64,000 bases of DNA from Diphasiastrum complanatum (taxonomy: Eukaryota > Streptophyta > Lycopodiopsida > Lycopodiales > Lycopodiaceae): assembly GCA_029204225.1 (NCBI GenBank), contig CM055109.1, positions 3,300,147-3,364,146 on the forward strand, in the 5' to 3' direction. Below the pieces are notes generated by a model. The model had not been told where the DNA came from, searched no databases, and worked only from the letters and a program-made list of their open reading frames with translations. Position 1 is the first letter of the stretch; each line of letters begins with the position of its first letter. The position numbers were made by a program, and so were the translations under genes. Of this stretch, positions 45,487-60,000 are shown piece after piece.

Positions 45487-47520
45487 TATAATGTGTACAT
45501 AACAAGTACATCCAAAGATCTTAAGATCTTTTAAATTGGGTTTCTTATCAAACAAGGCTTGATAAGGTGAGATCCCATCTATAGCACTACTAGGAAGTCT
45601 ATTACACAAATAATTAGCACATGTTATGGCTTCTCCGCAAAATGAGATGGGAAGTGATGCATCGAGCCTCAAGGACTTTGCACACTCACATAGACTCCTA
45701 TTTTTCCTCTTGGCCACCCCATTTTGTTGAGGGGTGCAGGAACAAGTGTATTGTAACTTAATACCATTGATCTCACAAAAGTCTTTCATTTTATTGGAGG
45801 TGTACTCTCCTCCATTATCACATCTTAGTGCTTTGATAGAAGTACTAAGTTGTTTCTCTACTAGAGACTTGAACTTAATTAAAGCTTCATAAACAAGACT
45901 TTTCTTTGATAGTAACTCAATCCATGTGAATCTAGTACAATCGTCTATAAAAGTTACATACATCAAGGCACCTCCATTACTTGCATGTGAAAAACTATGT
46001 ACATGAGAATGTATGAGATCCAAGGGAGAGAGAGATCTTGATGAAGATCTCTTGTAAGAAGACTTGTGTGACTTTGCAAGGCCACATGCCTCACACATCT
46101 TTCCACACTTCTTGAAAGCTCTTGGTAGGCCAAGAGCTAGTTCCTTGCTTGCCATTGACTCCATAGATTGAAGATTAGGATGGCCTAAACTCTTATGCCA
46201 AAGCTCCACTCGAGTTAGCTCTTCCCTAGCCAAGTTCACACTTTCACTTGCAACATTAGCATCCAACTTGAAAAGTCTACCTTGCTTAATGCCACTAGCT
46301 ATGCACTTATCATTTTTCAAGATGGAACAAACTCCATTCTTGAAATGTACATCTAGTCCATTGTCCATTAATTGTCCTACAGTAAGCAAGTTTCTTGAAA
46401 TGGTAGGAACATACAAAACATTATCTAGATCTATCCTTTTAGATGTGCCTAAGCAAAGAGGTATAGATCCTATGCCATCTATCTTGCATGCTTGATCACT
46501 AGCAGTGTATATTGACTTCTTAGAGTCATTACAAGATAGAAGAGTAGAAAAATAATGCTTGTTTAAGGACATGTAGGAACTAGCCCCACTATCTATACAC
46601 CATGTGTCTTGACTTGAAGTTGGTGTAGATGCAACCATTAAGGATGTGTTGAATCCATCATCTTCTTCTTCTTCCTCTTGAGCAATGTTCCCTTGATCTC
46701 CTTTGGCTTGTTGATTCTTCTTCAAGTAGCATTTTGAGGCAAAGTGTCCTTTCTTTCCACAAAAGAAACACTTTAGTTTTGTCTTGTTCTTCACTTTGCC
46801 TTTGGAGGTAGATCCTCCATTCTTCATCTCGGCCTCCTTGCCTTGATTTTTCTTGAATGCATTTTGCTTCTTCTTGCCTTTAGATGTAAAGTTAGCTTTC
46901 TCCTCTCCTCCATTAAGTGACATGCTATCCATTCTTGTCTTGAGGTGTAGAAGCCTACTCTCCTCGGCCACAAGAACATTGTGCAACTTTTCAATGGATG
47001 GAAGAGAGTCTTGAATGGCAAATGATTGGACTAAGTTGGTGAACTCATCACCTAGACCATTCAAGATGATTTGTACTAGTTCTTGATCTTGGATCTTCTC
47101 TCCTATTGCACTTAACTCCTTGTTAAGAGATTTGATCCTAAGGACATACTCTTGTCCACTCTCTCCACTTCCTTTCATGCTTTGGAAAACTTGATTTCTT
47201 AGCATGAGGATTCTTGAAGTATTGTTGGATTTATAAATGCTCTTTAATGAATCCCAAGCCTCTTTGGATGAGGTACAAGAAGACACCTCTTTCAAGAGGT
47301 CATTACATATATTTAACTTTATGCAATGTAGAGCTAATCTTGCTCTCTTCTTGTATTTGGCTTGTTCTTGGGGAGTTTGGGGCTCTTCCTCTACTCCTTG
47401 AACTATGTCATATAGATCATGGATCACTAGGAGTGATTCCATTCTCACTTTCCAAATGGAATAATCTGTGGAAGTGAGTCTCTCACTTGATTCCATCAAA
47501 TATCCACCCATGAATGACAT
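45433..47520 (-). pseudogene. Copia gag-protease-integrase, long open frame (E5)
   Basis: 695 codons without a stop. Gag: SERLTSTDYSIWKVRMESLL (residues 11-30) and LNGLGDEFTNLVQSF. Zinc knuckle CFFCGKKGHFASKC near 250. Protease active site WCIDSGASSYM near 305. Integrase zinc domain LWHKSLGHPN...CEACGLAKSH. The integrase core has lost two catalytic residues: LIHSHVHS where LxHSDxH is expected (Asp to His) and GVAKRKN where GVAERKN is expected (Glu to Lys); the middle Asp (RCDNGGEY) remains. The last 18 or so residues, after FGCTCYVHI, are read from unrelated flanking sequence. The frame is long, but transposition is not possible. Confidence 0.88.
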
Positions 47521-48073
47521 TTTAGAATGAATGCTCTTTTAAAAATCACAAAGATTTTTGAATTTTAAAAGATCTATGAAAAGGCCTAAATCTTACTAGA
47601 ATGCCTATAGGCTTGTCTCTATCAAACTAGCACACAAGCTTGAATGATACTCAAAGATCTTACCAAAAATTCCTAGCTTTCACTCTCACAAAAAAAATTG
47701 CTTTACACTTTTCTTAGAGATTTCACTTCAACTAAGGATCTGAACAAATCAGACTCTAAGATCTGATCTTAGACTCTAAAAAGAAATGCTTCAATGATCC
47801 AAAACACTATTTGGTCATAGGCATTAGCTAGAATGAATCTAGATCAATACTATGCTCCAAAAAGCACCAAAAATGAACTAATATTGTGACCAACAAACAC
47901 AAAGTAGCTTGAATTGAAAGTTGTTGTATAGTTTCACAGCCTCCAAGTCGTTTTGATCCAAATGATTACAAGCTACCACTCTAGACGAACTCGCCCTCAC
48001 TAGTATTGGCCAAAAACAAATTTTGCCAATGATCTTTACAAGATTTATGATTCAATGATCACTCTCTTACTTA

Positions 48074-48085
48074 GCTCTGATACCA
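48074..48085 (-). other. Primer binding site (tRNA-Met) of E5
   Basis: TGGTATCAGAGC on the minus strand, directly after the LTR end TTTATCA. A perfect match to the usual Copia primer site. Confidence 0.85.
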
Positions 48086-48946
48086 TGATAAATTTTATAG
48101 TTTTTAGGACAATAATGATTGTACTTTACAATCATAGAGAGTTATTGGTTGCTTAATCAATGAATCTATCAAGTTCTACACATCAGATCTTGATCTAGAT
48201 TCACTACACTTGGATTTAAGCAAGAGCAACGGATCAACACATCATTTTTTAGTGAGAGCGGCCTCACACGTGTGGAGTACTGTCCACTGTATGGCCTGCA
48301 CCTGAAACAACAAGTACAATGATACTAGATAGCAATCATACATAAAAATCACAAGACAAATGACCAGAAATCTCACAAAAGTGTAGAGTGCAAAAGTCTC
48401 ATCAATCTTCTTAGCAAAATGATGATCCTTTTATGGATCAAGTACATCCATGAGTCTGGTACAGTCCAGCAGGCCTTCACACGTGTGAAGAGTGCCACAT
48501 CACTTAGATCTATCCATTTGATCCATCCTTGATCCTTATCCAATAGTTGACCTTCTAGAATATGACTAAAATCCAAAAAGCTAGTCTCCTAGAATATAGG
48601 AATATTCCCTACAAAATAGGATCTAAGGAAAATGGTCAACTCTTATCTTCTAGTACTCTATACACACGTGTGAACATCCACTTGCCATGTGGGAGCATTT
48701 ACTCATGCACATGCAAGGAAAAGCTAATTTGTAAGTGACTAGTCAACTTGACTAAAAACTAGTCATTTCATGTTCACACTAACAAGATGATACAAAATCA
48801 ATTTAGATATATACAAACATGAAAAGTACATCCTTTCACACGTGGGAATAGGCTCCACACGTGTGAAATCAGATCATCAATATATTTTAATGTTTGATCA
48901 ATATTTACATGAATCAATGTCAAGTGAGAAGTGACAATTTTCAACA
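48086..48946 (-). repeat. 5' LTR of Copia E5
   Basis: 861 bp, from TGTTGAAAATTG to AAATTTATCA on the minus strand. It contains several CACACGTGTG palindromes (for example near 48268, 48478, 48661 and 48853), the G-box-like word that recurs in LTRs throughout the window. It is related in layout to the LTR at 30698-31478. Confidence 0.85.
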
Positions 48947-48959
48947 CATGTGAATCACT

Positions 48960-49510
48960 GATACACAGTGACTTGTGTGGTCCTATGAGTGTACCTTCAT
49001 TAGGTCAAGTTCTATATTTTATCACATTCATTGATGATTATTCCTGATTTTCCAGTGTAATTTTCATTAAGAATAAGTCAGAAGTATTTCGTTGCTTTAA
49101 AGACTTCAAGAAATACGCTGAGAATCAAATTGGTCAGAGGATCAAGGCCCTACGGTCTGATTCGGGGAGAGAGTTCTTGTCAATTGAGATGAAGGACTAC
49201 CTATCTTTATGTGGCATGCACCAGCAGTTTACTACGAGCTACAATCCACAACAGAATGGAGTAGCAAAGTGAAGAACCTCACACTGTTGGAAGCTGCACA
49301 ATCCATGACAGTAAATTGACATTTGCCTCAAACCTTTTGGGCGGAAACTATCTCTACGGCTTGTTATTTGCAAAATTACTCTAGCACTAAAGTGGTTGAT
49401 TCCAAGACACCGTTTGAAGCCTACTACGGTTACAAACCAAGTTTGAAACACCTGCATGTTTTTGGATGTCTCTGCTATTGTAGGGTCGAAGATCTTGCGT
49501 AGTATAGCCC
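48960..49510 (+). pseudogene. Copia integrase fragment of a different lineage
   Basis: On the plus strand it reads LGQVLYFITFIDDYS, KALRSDSGREFLSIEMKDYL, QFTTSYNPQQNGVAK and, after frameshifts, the FWAE and KxFGC regions in pieces (KPTTVTNQV, NTCMFLDVSAIV). RSDSGREF (second Asp) is kept; GVAK replaces GVAE, and a TGA follows at once. It is more diverged from E1/E5/E6 than these are from each other. Confidence 0.75.
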
Positions 49511-49689
49511 TCCCGACTGTCAACAAGGGTTAGATCACTGGATAGGTACCTAACTATGCATAGATGCTATTTTTAGTTAGTTTCCTACTTTCTCCCTTTA
49601 CTCTATTCACCACTAACACTAAGCCCCTTTAACTCTACTCCTCTAAGGGAAAGGATAGACAAGAAGAGGAAGAGAGAAGAGAAGAGAGA

Positions 49690-50650
49690 AAGAGAGAGAG
49701 AGATGAGATGGAGGTTAGCTCAAATGCTCAATGTCATTGCTTATGGAGATACCTTAACTAATCACAAACAAAAGGCATGGAAGAAATGGAAATAACAAGC
49801 AAACACAACAATAGCATAAGCAAGATTGATTAGCAAATGAGGATGCTTGAGCTCTCAAAATAGTAGAGTCTCCTCCTCTCTATTAAGCATCCAAATAGTG
49901 TTCAAATGGTGTCTTTTTATAAAATGGGGAAGGCCCTTGCCCCTCAATCCTATTGGCTAATATTCACATTGATCCTATCCATTCATCTTGGACCCAACTT
50001 GATCCAAGGGTCCACAAAAAGTACATTGGAAATCACAAGATTCATGTGAGTCCAAAATTTGACCCAACTCTAAAAAGTAAACTCTAAGTTTAAAATTGAC
50101 TTTGGGCCTCAAGTTTTATTTTAATTACAAAGGCTCAAGTCTATTTTATTTTATTTACACTTTGGCTTGCGTGCTCATTGGGCCATGGGCTTATACGCAC
50201 AGGATGTCATGCCCTTGCAACACATTTTATTGGACGATTTTATTTTATTTACACTTTGTTGGGAATACCCCCAATAGGACCCACGACCCGAAGTAGTGCC
50301 GGTCCCTCGGCACTCTGTTGGTTTAGTATAGCGTCCGCTTTGCCCGCCTCTGGTGGATCAGGTAGCCCGTAACATCTTCCATGAAGTTAGACGATCCAGT
50401 TTCTTCGAGTCCTTGGGTGTGTGGAAGGACTTGTGGACTCCTATCAGCCATTCTTGATCGACCCATGCTTGGAATCGATGCGTCTAGGGATCTCCAAGGA
50501 ATGCAGCTCGGTAATATACACGAGTGACTGGCAGTTGATCTTCGACTTTGTCGGAAGCTAGCGCCTTATTAGGATCAAAGAATATTTAGGGAAGAAATTC
50601 ATCCCATTTTTTTCAATGCCCATTAAATGTTCTAAGTCCCGGGCGTAAGT
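49690..50650 (-). repeat. Family D terminal-like and internal sequence, antisense
   Basis: The reverse complement of 49.71-50.27 kb matches 27.9-28.44 kb (TGTAAATAAAATAAAATCG, CCCATGGCCCAAT, TTTTATAAAAAG region and GAGCTAACCTCC). 50.27-50.65 kb matches the decayed coding part at 27.48-27.89 kb. At the end of the block a short GA/CT stretch stands where the other copy has the 100-bp (CT)n. Confidence 0.7.
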
Positions 50651-50659
50651 GGCTATCCC

Positions 50660-51600
50660 GCGACTGTTGGATCAGGGCAGTTGATATATTGATTTGCGAA
50701 CGCGGTGAGAGCCCTTCTGGCATCTACATCCACTGTTGTAGTGCAGGCATCCCAAAGAGAGTCGGGAACCACGACTTTGTTTCCCAGCCTTCAACTCTTG
50801 CCATCCAAACCCACTTGACATACAAGTAGCCAACTTGCCAACAGCGATCAGACTTAACCAACTTGAAGTTCCAAAAACCAACATTGAGATCCAACCTGGC
50901 GCCATGCCAGATCGGGGGTCTCGATGCGGGTGACTTCCCTCCAAGCAAGCCGCCCGACATACATCAAACTTAACCAACTCGAAGCTTTGTTACAAACGAG
51001 TAACATCCATTCCAAGCAAGCGGTCTGACTTACATCAGACTTAACCAACTGAAATGAGTCTGGTGCAGGTTGAGCTAACCATACGAGCTTTTTATCTTGT
51101 AGGGCTTTGACCTCCGTCCCTAGGCGCATATTCTTTGCTTCCAAAAGGTTTAGTTGCGCCTGGATGGGAGCAAGCCGTTGGGATACTTAGGATTGAAGCT
51201 CCCGCACCTTTGTGGAGGACTCTGTCAGCGGTTTGGAGAGGCTTTGGATATAGTTATTGAGGCCCTCCTCCTTTTGCTACAGCTTGGCGATCTTTTGGTG
51301 CCTTTCTTGTTCATGTTACTGAGTCAAAATCAGCTCGTGCTGTAGCTTGGTGAGTTCTGCTCGCAGTTGTGTGTTGCTTGTTGCCAGGTGTAGTACCCTG
51401 CTTTCCAAGATAGCTTTGGCCGCTACCACATCCAGGATGTATTTTTCCAGAGTCTGGTACGCCGTCGTTAGGTTTGTGGGAGTAGGCGGTACACTGGCAC
51501 TAGTAGGGGCTTGTGTTGTATCGGCCCCGACGACTTGTGGAGTACCGTCGTCATCATCTTCTATCAGGTTCTCATTGGACCTGATCTGGTCACAAATGAA
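50660..51600 (-). pseudogene. Family D coiled-coil ORF, antisense decayed copy
   Basis: On the minus strand it reads SRVLHLATSNTQLRAELTKL, LLEAKNMRLGTEVKALQDKK and LVWLAQPAPDSF, clearly homologous to residues 260-370 of the ORF at 19712. Stops and small indels interrupt it. Beyond PAPDS this copy continues with sequence that the Copia E4 insertion removed from view in the first copy (QLVKSDVSQTACLEWML), so it shows the uninterrupted target site. Confidence 0.65.
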
Positions 51601-52522
51601 AAACTTGGTAATTTCAGTGTAAATTTTGGCAGAGCTTCGCTAGCAAAGGTGACAAATTACTCGAATTCAGCCCTTATATAGCGGAATTTAGAGTGCGTAT
51701 TAGGTGAAATCCACTTTCCCTTGTCCAGTTCCACCCAAATTTTGGCACGCACCTTCTTCACAAAATTCTAAGACCTCAAGGAAGTCTGCGAGAGCTCAAA
51801 AGGTGATTTGACTGCTATGCGAAGGTTTTAAGAGGATTCAGGTTGTCTACAAGGGTTCAACTCTCGTAGGAAGTGATCTCTCACACAACTTGTTCCTGTG
51901 ATTGGATTTTCAAGATCAGACCATGTAGTCAGGCTAATTTCACTGCTCTGATCCCTTTAGGCACCTTGCGAGGGCTGGTAAGATGATTTTAATGCTCTAT
52001 GAGGATTCTAAAACTTCAGCTTCTAGGGGCCTTTGGACACCCTAAAAAATGGTGATTCCTTTGTTAGAAACTCTCACAGAGATTTTCATGGATACATCTG
52101 GGTTAGATCTGGTGACTGTCCAAGTTTCAAGAGCTATCTCCCAGGGGATCTCAAAAAATTATGAAAAAAGTGCTCTTTCAGAGTGTTTTTTGACGAGATC
52201 TCGAGATTTTCTGATTTTTAACTTTTGTAAACTGGTAATCAGCTTCATCCAGGCTTGATCTGACTGTTGGTAGTTCTCTGGAAGTTCTGATGGATACTTG
52301 GTAACAGATCCACCAGTCAATCTGATGATCTGCTTCCTTCTTGATCCTATCTGGATATGGATCCTCCTTGAATTCTGATGGATTTTCTCGATCTTGCCAG
52401 ATCTGGCCGAATATTGATGGATCTAGTTTGATTTGGCTTGATCTTCCTAGATCTAGTGGTTATGGTTTAGCTGAATAGCTTTTTGTACATGTCATTACCA
52501 ATTTGGATCTCTCTCACTATGG
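51601..52522. other. No gene recognised; flank of Gypsy pol
   Basis: Sequence rich in GATCTG/GATCC-type words with only short frames. It lies just 3' of the antisense Gypsy pol and may be that element's 3' non-coding region, but no LTR end or polypurine tract was identified. Confidence 0.35.
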
Positions 52523-53333
52523 TGGCCAGTACTTGTGCAACTGGCTATCGTTGATGGGTGTATCGAATGGTGTCCCATCTAGAAATTCACAGCTCCATGA
52601 TTAAGAATTTCCTTGATCTGATAAGGACCTTCGCCTGTGAATTCTAACTTTCTCTTGATCGCCTTGGTTTTATACATCAGGACCAGATCTCCGGAGCGAA
52701 GATCCTTCTTTTGTAATCTACGATCATGCCATGCTTTGCGTCTTTCCTTTTCAGTTGTCAGTGCATGCACAACTAGTAAGCGTGTTTCACAGAGTTTATG
52801 TAGAGCTTCGTGGCGTAGTTGTAGAGATTTGGACTCATTAAGATGTTGCGTGGTGGAAATCCTTAACGAAGGAACTAAAAACTCTACTGACATCACAATA
52901 TCCTGACCATATACCAATTGGAAGGGTGTTTGATCAATGCTTCCTTTATATGCTATCCTGAATGCCCACAGTGCAGCATGCAACTTGTGTTCCCAATCTG
53001 ATCTGCTAGCTTCAACTGTTTTCATGAGCACGCTACATAGGATCTTATTGGATGATTTTGCTTGTCCATTACCACGAGGATAATAAGGCGTACTGATTTT
53101 GTGGATCACGAAGAATTCCTCCAACAGGACCTTGATGGTCTATTGATGAAATGACTTCCACGATCGTTGACTAGCTCTATCGAGCATCCAAAGCGCACAA
53201 TGATATTTTCATAAAGGAACTTGGCAGTGGTCCTAGCATCAGCTACTCTTACTACCTTGGCTTCGACCCACTTGGTGAGGTAGTCTGTGGCCACAATTAT
53301 GTATCGAATGAATTTCCGCAATTGTTTTGGCAA
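52523..53333 (-). pseudogene. Ty3/gypsy integrase C-terminal region, antisense
   Basis: On the minus strand it reads YIIVATDYLTKWVEAK (first Asp), TTAKFLYENIIVRFGC, NDRGSHFIN (second Asp), then after a 1-bp loss near 53140 EEFFVIHKISTPYYPRGNGQ, AKSSNKIL (the third catalytic Glu is Lys here), WEHKLHAALWAFRIAYK, TPFQLVYGQDIV and a C-terminal domain DLVLMYKTKAIKRKLEFTGE. A further frame change gives the natural-looking end DGTPFDTPINDSQLHKYWPP and a stop at 52523. It is related to the fragment at 8863-8984. Confidence 0.8.
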
Positions 53334-53395
53334 TTTTTGCCAAAAAAATTACGAATAAATACCTGCAATTTGTTGGCTAAAATTGCAAAAAAAAT
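53300..53395. repeat. Short block of AATTGC-type repeats
   Basis: CCGCAATTGTTTTGGCAATT, TTGCCAAAAAAATT and CTAAAATTGCAAAAAA are the same kind of words that fill 61.2-61.98 kb. It abuts the Gypsy integrase relic. It could be a scrap of the same CACTA-like element end. Confidence 0.5.
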
Positions 53396-54320
53396 ATCAC
53401 CAACCATAAATTTCAAATCTCGATAGCAAGTTCTTTATCCCAAATAATGGCTGAGCTAAACATGACTGTCTCTATAGTTGCACGTTACATGACATACAAA
53501 AAAAATTATAAAATTGTTAGAAAACTTATCTCTATCTCTCTAATGAGGTCCATACTTTTTATAAGGCTTTCACAATTTAGAGTATGACATCCCATGCATT
53601 GCCTTGTGTCTCAAAGTACATGTGTAATAATTCGACTTGTAGAAAGAAGTGAGGTTAAATCTCTTTAACAATAGATAAAGATTGAGCTGAATCCAACTGT
53701 TGTAGCATTGGATCCTCCTCTACAGCAACATGATGCATGATCAAAACTGAAATAAGGAATATATCTCATTCTCTCTATCTTTTTCATTTTCTCTTTCTCT
53801 CTCTACCTCTCTCTCTCTTTATTTAGATAGCTAGGACCGTACCAAGTTTCAAAAGAAAGAGATGGAGAGAGAGAAAGAAGAAATGAGAAAGTGAACTAAA
53901 TTGAAATAAACTTTTTATCATCTTCATCTACATTTGTACAGTCTTTCAGAGTTCTTTCATTTCTTCACTTTGTCTCTCTATCTCCTTTCTCATTTCATCT
54001 ACTTGGGAAGAATACTGCATCTCTTTTTTATAGACACTTAGGCCTCTTACTCTCTTTCATCTCCAACTATTTTCTTCTAAAATCTTCATTACTTTGTCGT
54101 CGGGGTTTGTTCCTGACATATAATTAATTAAAATTTTTGTTCTACACACAAAAAAAACATAGCTAATCAAATTTACATGCAAAATCATATACATGTTCAT
54201 CATTACATTTTATAGAATTAAATGCATTTAAACCATAATTTCAAAAAATATATGTTATTATATCTCATGTTGGGTGTTACCTTCAAAGTCTCAGCCATAG
54301 GTCAGGATCCAACTCGCATG
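53396..54320. other. No gene recognised; CT/GA-rich patches
   Basis: Interrupted CT and GA runs (53.76-53.88 kb, 53.97-54.06 kb) and AT-rich sequence. No coding signal was seen. Confidence 0.4.
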
Positions 54321-54321
54321 T

Positions 54322-55942
<1,621 letters not shown>

Positions 55943-55984
55943 ATTAAAAATGAATTACGATTAAGATAACAATGATGAACATAA

Positions 55985-57032
55985 ACATATAACATACTAT
56001 CTGTGTGACAGTAACTTAGTGCAATGTCTTCGTTCTGAATATTCTCTCTAAGAAAATGAAATTGAATCTCTATATGTTTGGTCCTTGTGTGAGTCCATCG
56101 ATTCAATGACAGAGCTATACAACTCTGATTGTCACTCTAGATTATAGTTGGACCAAACTATGGGAATCTCGGATCCTATAGTAGTCTTCTAAGCCATAAA
56201 ATCTCCTTCATTGTTGATGTAGTTTACATATATTCTGATTCCGTAGAGGATAATGAAATGCAATTCTGCTTCCTACTATTCCATTAAATGGGTCCTCCTG
56301 CAAGAAAGCAAATGTAGCCAGAGGTGGATCTTCTAGTATCTATGTCTCTTGCCCATTCTGAATCAGAATAGGTAATCAAAGAGAGTGCAGCATCTGTATT
56401 TCTGTTGTAACTCAAGGCATGGTGCTTTGAGGATTGAATGTACTTCAGAACTCTCTGTAGAGCTTTCTAGTGTTGTAGGCATGGATTGGACATGGATTGC
56501 GACAACATGCTTACCGCATATGCTAGATCAAGTCGTGTGCAAATCATAGAGTACATGAGAGAACCTATGATAGACTGATAAGGGTAATTGTGCATTTCTT
56601 GTTGATCTGCCTTTGTTCTAGGGCACATGTCTTTGGATAACTTGCATCTTGGATCCCATAGGAGTGTCTATGGGCTTGCAATCCTCCATGTCGTATATTT
56701 GAAGTACATTAATTAAGTAGGATTGTTGGCTTATGGTGATCCTTCTGCTCGTGCGATTTCTATGAATCTCCATTCCAAGTAGGTAATGGACTGGACCTAA
56801 ATCAGTCATCTCAAACTCTGATGAGAGTAAAGACTTGGTTTCTTGCAACAACTGATTTGAATTGCTGATGATTAGAGAATCATCAATGTATAGTGCTATT
56901 ATAACATAGCTTGGCCCCTTTGGTTTTAGATACACATTTGAATCTGCGGTGTAGGAGGTAAAGTCGTGCCGCAACAAGAAACGATTTATTCTATCATAGC
57001 AGGCCCTTGGAGCTTGCTTCAAATCGTATAAT
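55985..57032 (-). pseudogene. Copia RT-RNase H, antisense
   Basis: On the minus strand it reads DLKQAPRACYDRINRFL, ALYIDDSLIISNSNQLL (YIDD box), EFEMTDLGPVHYLLGMEI, IIGSLMYSMICTRLDLAYAV, YSDSEWARDIDTRRSTSGYI, NCISLSSTESEYM and HIEIQFHFLREN. Stops occur in RNase H and near the end. This is a different Copia lineage from E1/E4/E5/E6, which have SLSSCEAxY and HIEVAHH. It is cut at 57032, exactly where E6 begins. Confidence 0.8.
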
Positions 57033-60000
57033 GCCTAAGTGAAGATTTTGATACCATTGCCCAATCTTATGCAATTAAAGAAGACTTACCCTCTTTAGAA
57101 GCCTTGCAAGGAGTCTTGATAGCTGAGGAGTATAGGCATCAAACTTGAATTGCAAGATTTGAGAGATTATCTCTCAAAGATGGAGGAAGTGATCAAGCAC
57201 TCTTCACCAAATCCAAGGAAAAGAGAAAAGACAAGAAGAATGGCAAGAGCACCAAGGACAACACAAGAGCAATGGAGATGACATCCGAGGAGGAACCAAG
57301 CTCATCCAATGTGAAGAAGAACAAGTACAAGGTTACTTGTTTCTCATGTGGCAAAAAGGGACATTTTGCCTCTCAATGCTACAAAAGGAAAAAGCAAGCC
57401 AACATCACTTGTGAAGATGAATCTCTTTGTGACAAAGAAGACTCACTTATGATGTCTAACTTTTCATCTTCCTCTTTCAAGCATTGTAATGTATGGTGGC
57501 TAGATAGTGGTGCCTCATCCCACATGAGTAGTGATAAAAACTCTTTTTGTAATCTTGTACCATACAAAGGATCTAGAAGTTCTATCTATACAGCAAATGA
57601 TGAGGAATGCATGATAGAAGGCATAGGAAGCATATCTCTAGATAAGCTAGTATGACTAAAAATCTAATAAGTGTAGGCCAACTCAATGATGATGGTCTAC
57701 AAGTAGATTTTAAAGATGGTACTTGCTTGATCACAAAAGATGATGATATAATAGCATCATGTTCTCATTCTGGAAGGTTATTCAAGCTTGATGGAAATTA
57801 AAATGCTAATCTTTGCTCGGATATTGTGCTACAAGGAAAGCTCTCAAGTGAAGATCTATGGCATAGTTTGGGCCATCCCAACTCCAAGGCTGTGCAATCT
57901 ATGTGCAAGTTGGAGCTAGCTCATGGTTTGCCTAAATCCATGATCAAGGAGCCAAGTCCTTGTGATGCATGTGCATTGGCCAAATTGCATGCAAGGCCAC
58001 ATCAAAGATCAACCATCAAGTCCAAAGCACCTTTGGAACTCATCCATAGTGACATCCATTTCTCATCCACCAAGAGCAAGGGTGGAGCTACATGTTTTAT
58101 AGCATTTATTGATGATTACTCACGTTTTTGTTGGGTTTACCTTTTATCTTCTAAAGCATTAGCATATGAAACTTTTGTGAAGTTCAAAGCTTTTGTTGAG
58201 AATCAACTATCTTGTAAAATTAAAGCTTTGAAAAGTGATAATGGAGGTGAATACATCTCCACAAAGTTCATAAACTTTTGTAATGATTTTGGCATTAGAA
58301 GAGATTTTACTTGCTCCTACTCTCCTCAATCTAATGGAGTAGCCGAAAGAAAAAATAGAACTCTATGTGAATGTGCAAAGGCACTTAGACTAGAAGCCTC
58401 TCTTTCTAAAGATTTTTGGGGAGAAGCAATAGGATGTGCTAACTACCTTTGCAATTTTTTGCCAAATCATGCTATAGAGGATATTTCACCTTATGAAAAG
58501 TTGTATGGAAGGAAACCCAAGGTCAATCATCTTAGAACATTTGGATGTGTATGCTTTGTACATGTACCTCTTAAAACAAGAAAAAAAAGAAGATGCTAAT
58601 GCTCTTAAAGGCATTATGATAGGCTATTCAAGTAAAGCCTATAGGATTTTTGTTCCATCCACTAATCAAACTATGATAAGTAGAGATGTGATCTTCCATG
58701 AAGATCGAATGTACATGAAGGACAATGTGTAGGAATCTCAAGAGCTTATTCATTAAGGAGGAGTCTCTTCATCAAGTATTGATCAACATGAAGACTTGTT
58801 GGGGCCAAGATCACAAGAGAAGCCGAGTCTACCAATGACTCCAAGAAGAACAACCCGAGAGAGATCCGAGTCTAGAAGACTCACCTACTTGGAAAAAGGC
58901 AAACAAGTGGAGGATTCAAGTTCTCTACATGCTTTTCGCACTTCCATTGAAGAACCATCAAGTGTGGAGGAAGCTCTTCATTCAAAGGATTGAATCAAAG
59001 CTATGAAGGCCGAGTATGAAGATTTGATGCAAAATAAGACTTGGCAACTTGTAGATCTACCTAATGACAAGCATGTCATTGGATGCAAGTGGGTCTATAG
59101 AATCAAGCTCAACAATGAAGGATCAATCAATAAGTTCAAAGCAAGGCTTTGTGCTAAAGGGTATGCCCAAATAAAAGGCATAGATTATGAAGAAACCTTT
59201 GCTTTCATAGCAAAGATGGTAACCATTAGAATTCTCATCACTATTTGTTGCTTTTATGATTGGAAAATGCTTCAACTTGATGTTTCCAATGCTTTCTTGA
59301 GTGGTTACTTAGAAGAAGAAATATATATGCATCAACCTCCAGGTTTTGTTGTGAATGGCAAAGGATCAAAAGTATGCTTACTTTTGAAAAGTCTTTATGG
59401 CTTGAAACAAGCTCCAAGGGCTTGGTATGAGAGGTTGAACACTTATCTTCTTTCTATTGGTTTCAAGATTAGTTCATATGATCCATCATTATATCTTAAA
59501 TATGTTGGTAATGATATAATCATGTTGCTTATTTATGTAGATGACATTCTATTATGTGGAAGCAACATAGATTTACTTGTTGATACCAAGATCTCCTTGG
59601 GAAAGGAATTCAAAATGCAAGATCTTGGATTTTTACATCATGTACTTGGATTAGAGATTATGATCTCTAAAGACTTAGCTTTCATTTCTCAAGAAAGTTA
59701 TGTAAGATCTATGCTTAAGAAGTTTAAAATGCAAGATTGTAAAAGCATAGATACTCCTATGGAGTCTAATGTTACGGACACTAAAACTTGTGATGAAGCA
59801 TCCTTTGAGGACATCACACTTTTTAGAAGTCTAATAGGCTCTTTAATATGGCTCACTATCACTAGGGCCGATCTTAGTTTTAGTGTGCACAAGCTTATTC
59901 AAAGCATACAAAATCCAAAGATCCATGATTGGAAAAAGGGAAAGAGGATCTTAAGATATGTTGCATCCACTCAAGACTATGGACTTTGTTTTAAAAGACT

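Larger units (their letters stand above)
45487..48946 (-). mobile_element. Ty1/copia retrotransposon E5, antisense, 3'-truncated
   Basis: On the minus strand it has a 5' LTR (48946-48086), a primer site (48085-48074), a leader of about 550 bp and an open gag-protease-integrase frame from 47520. The element ends near 45487, inside the region after the integrase core; RT, RNase H and the 3' LTR are missing. Confidence 0.88.

Noticed and set aside
46268-47477. Plus-strand frames opposite Copia E5
   Set aside because: They are shadows of the 695-codon antisense gag-pol frame.
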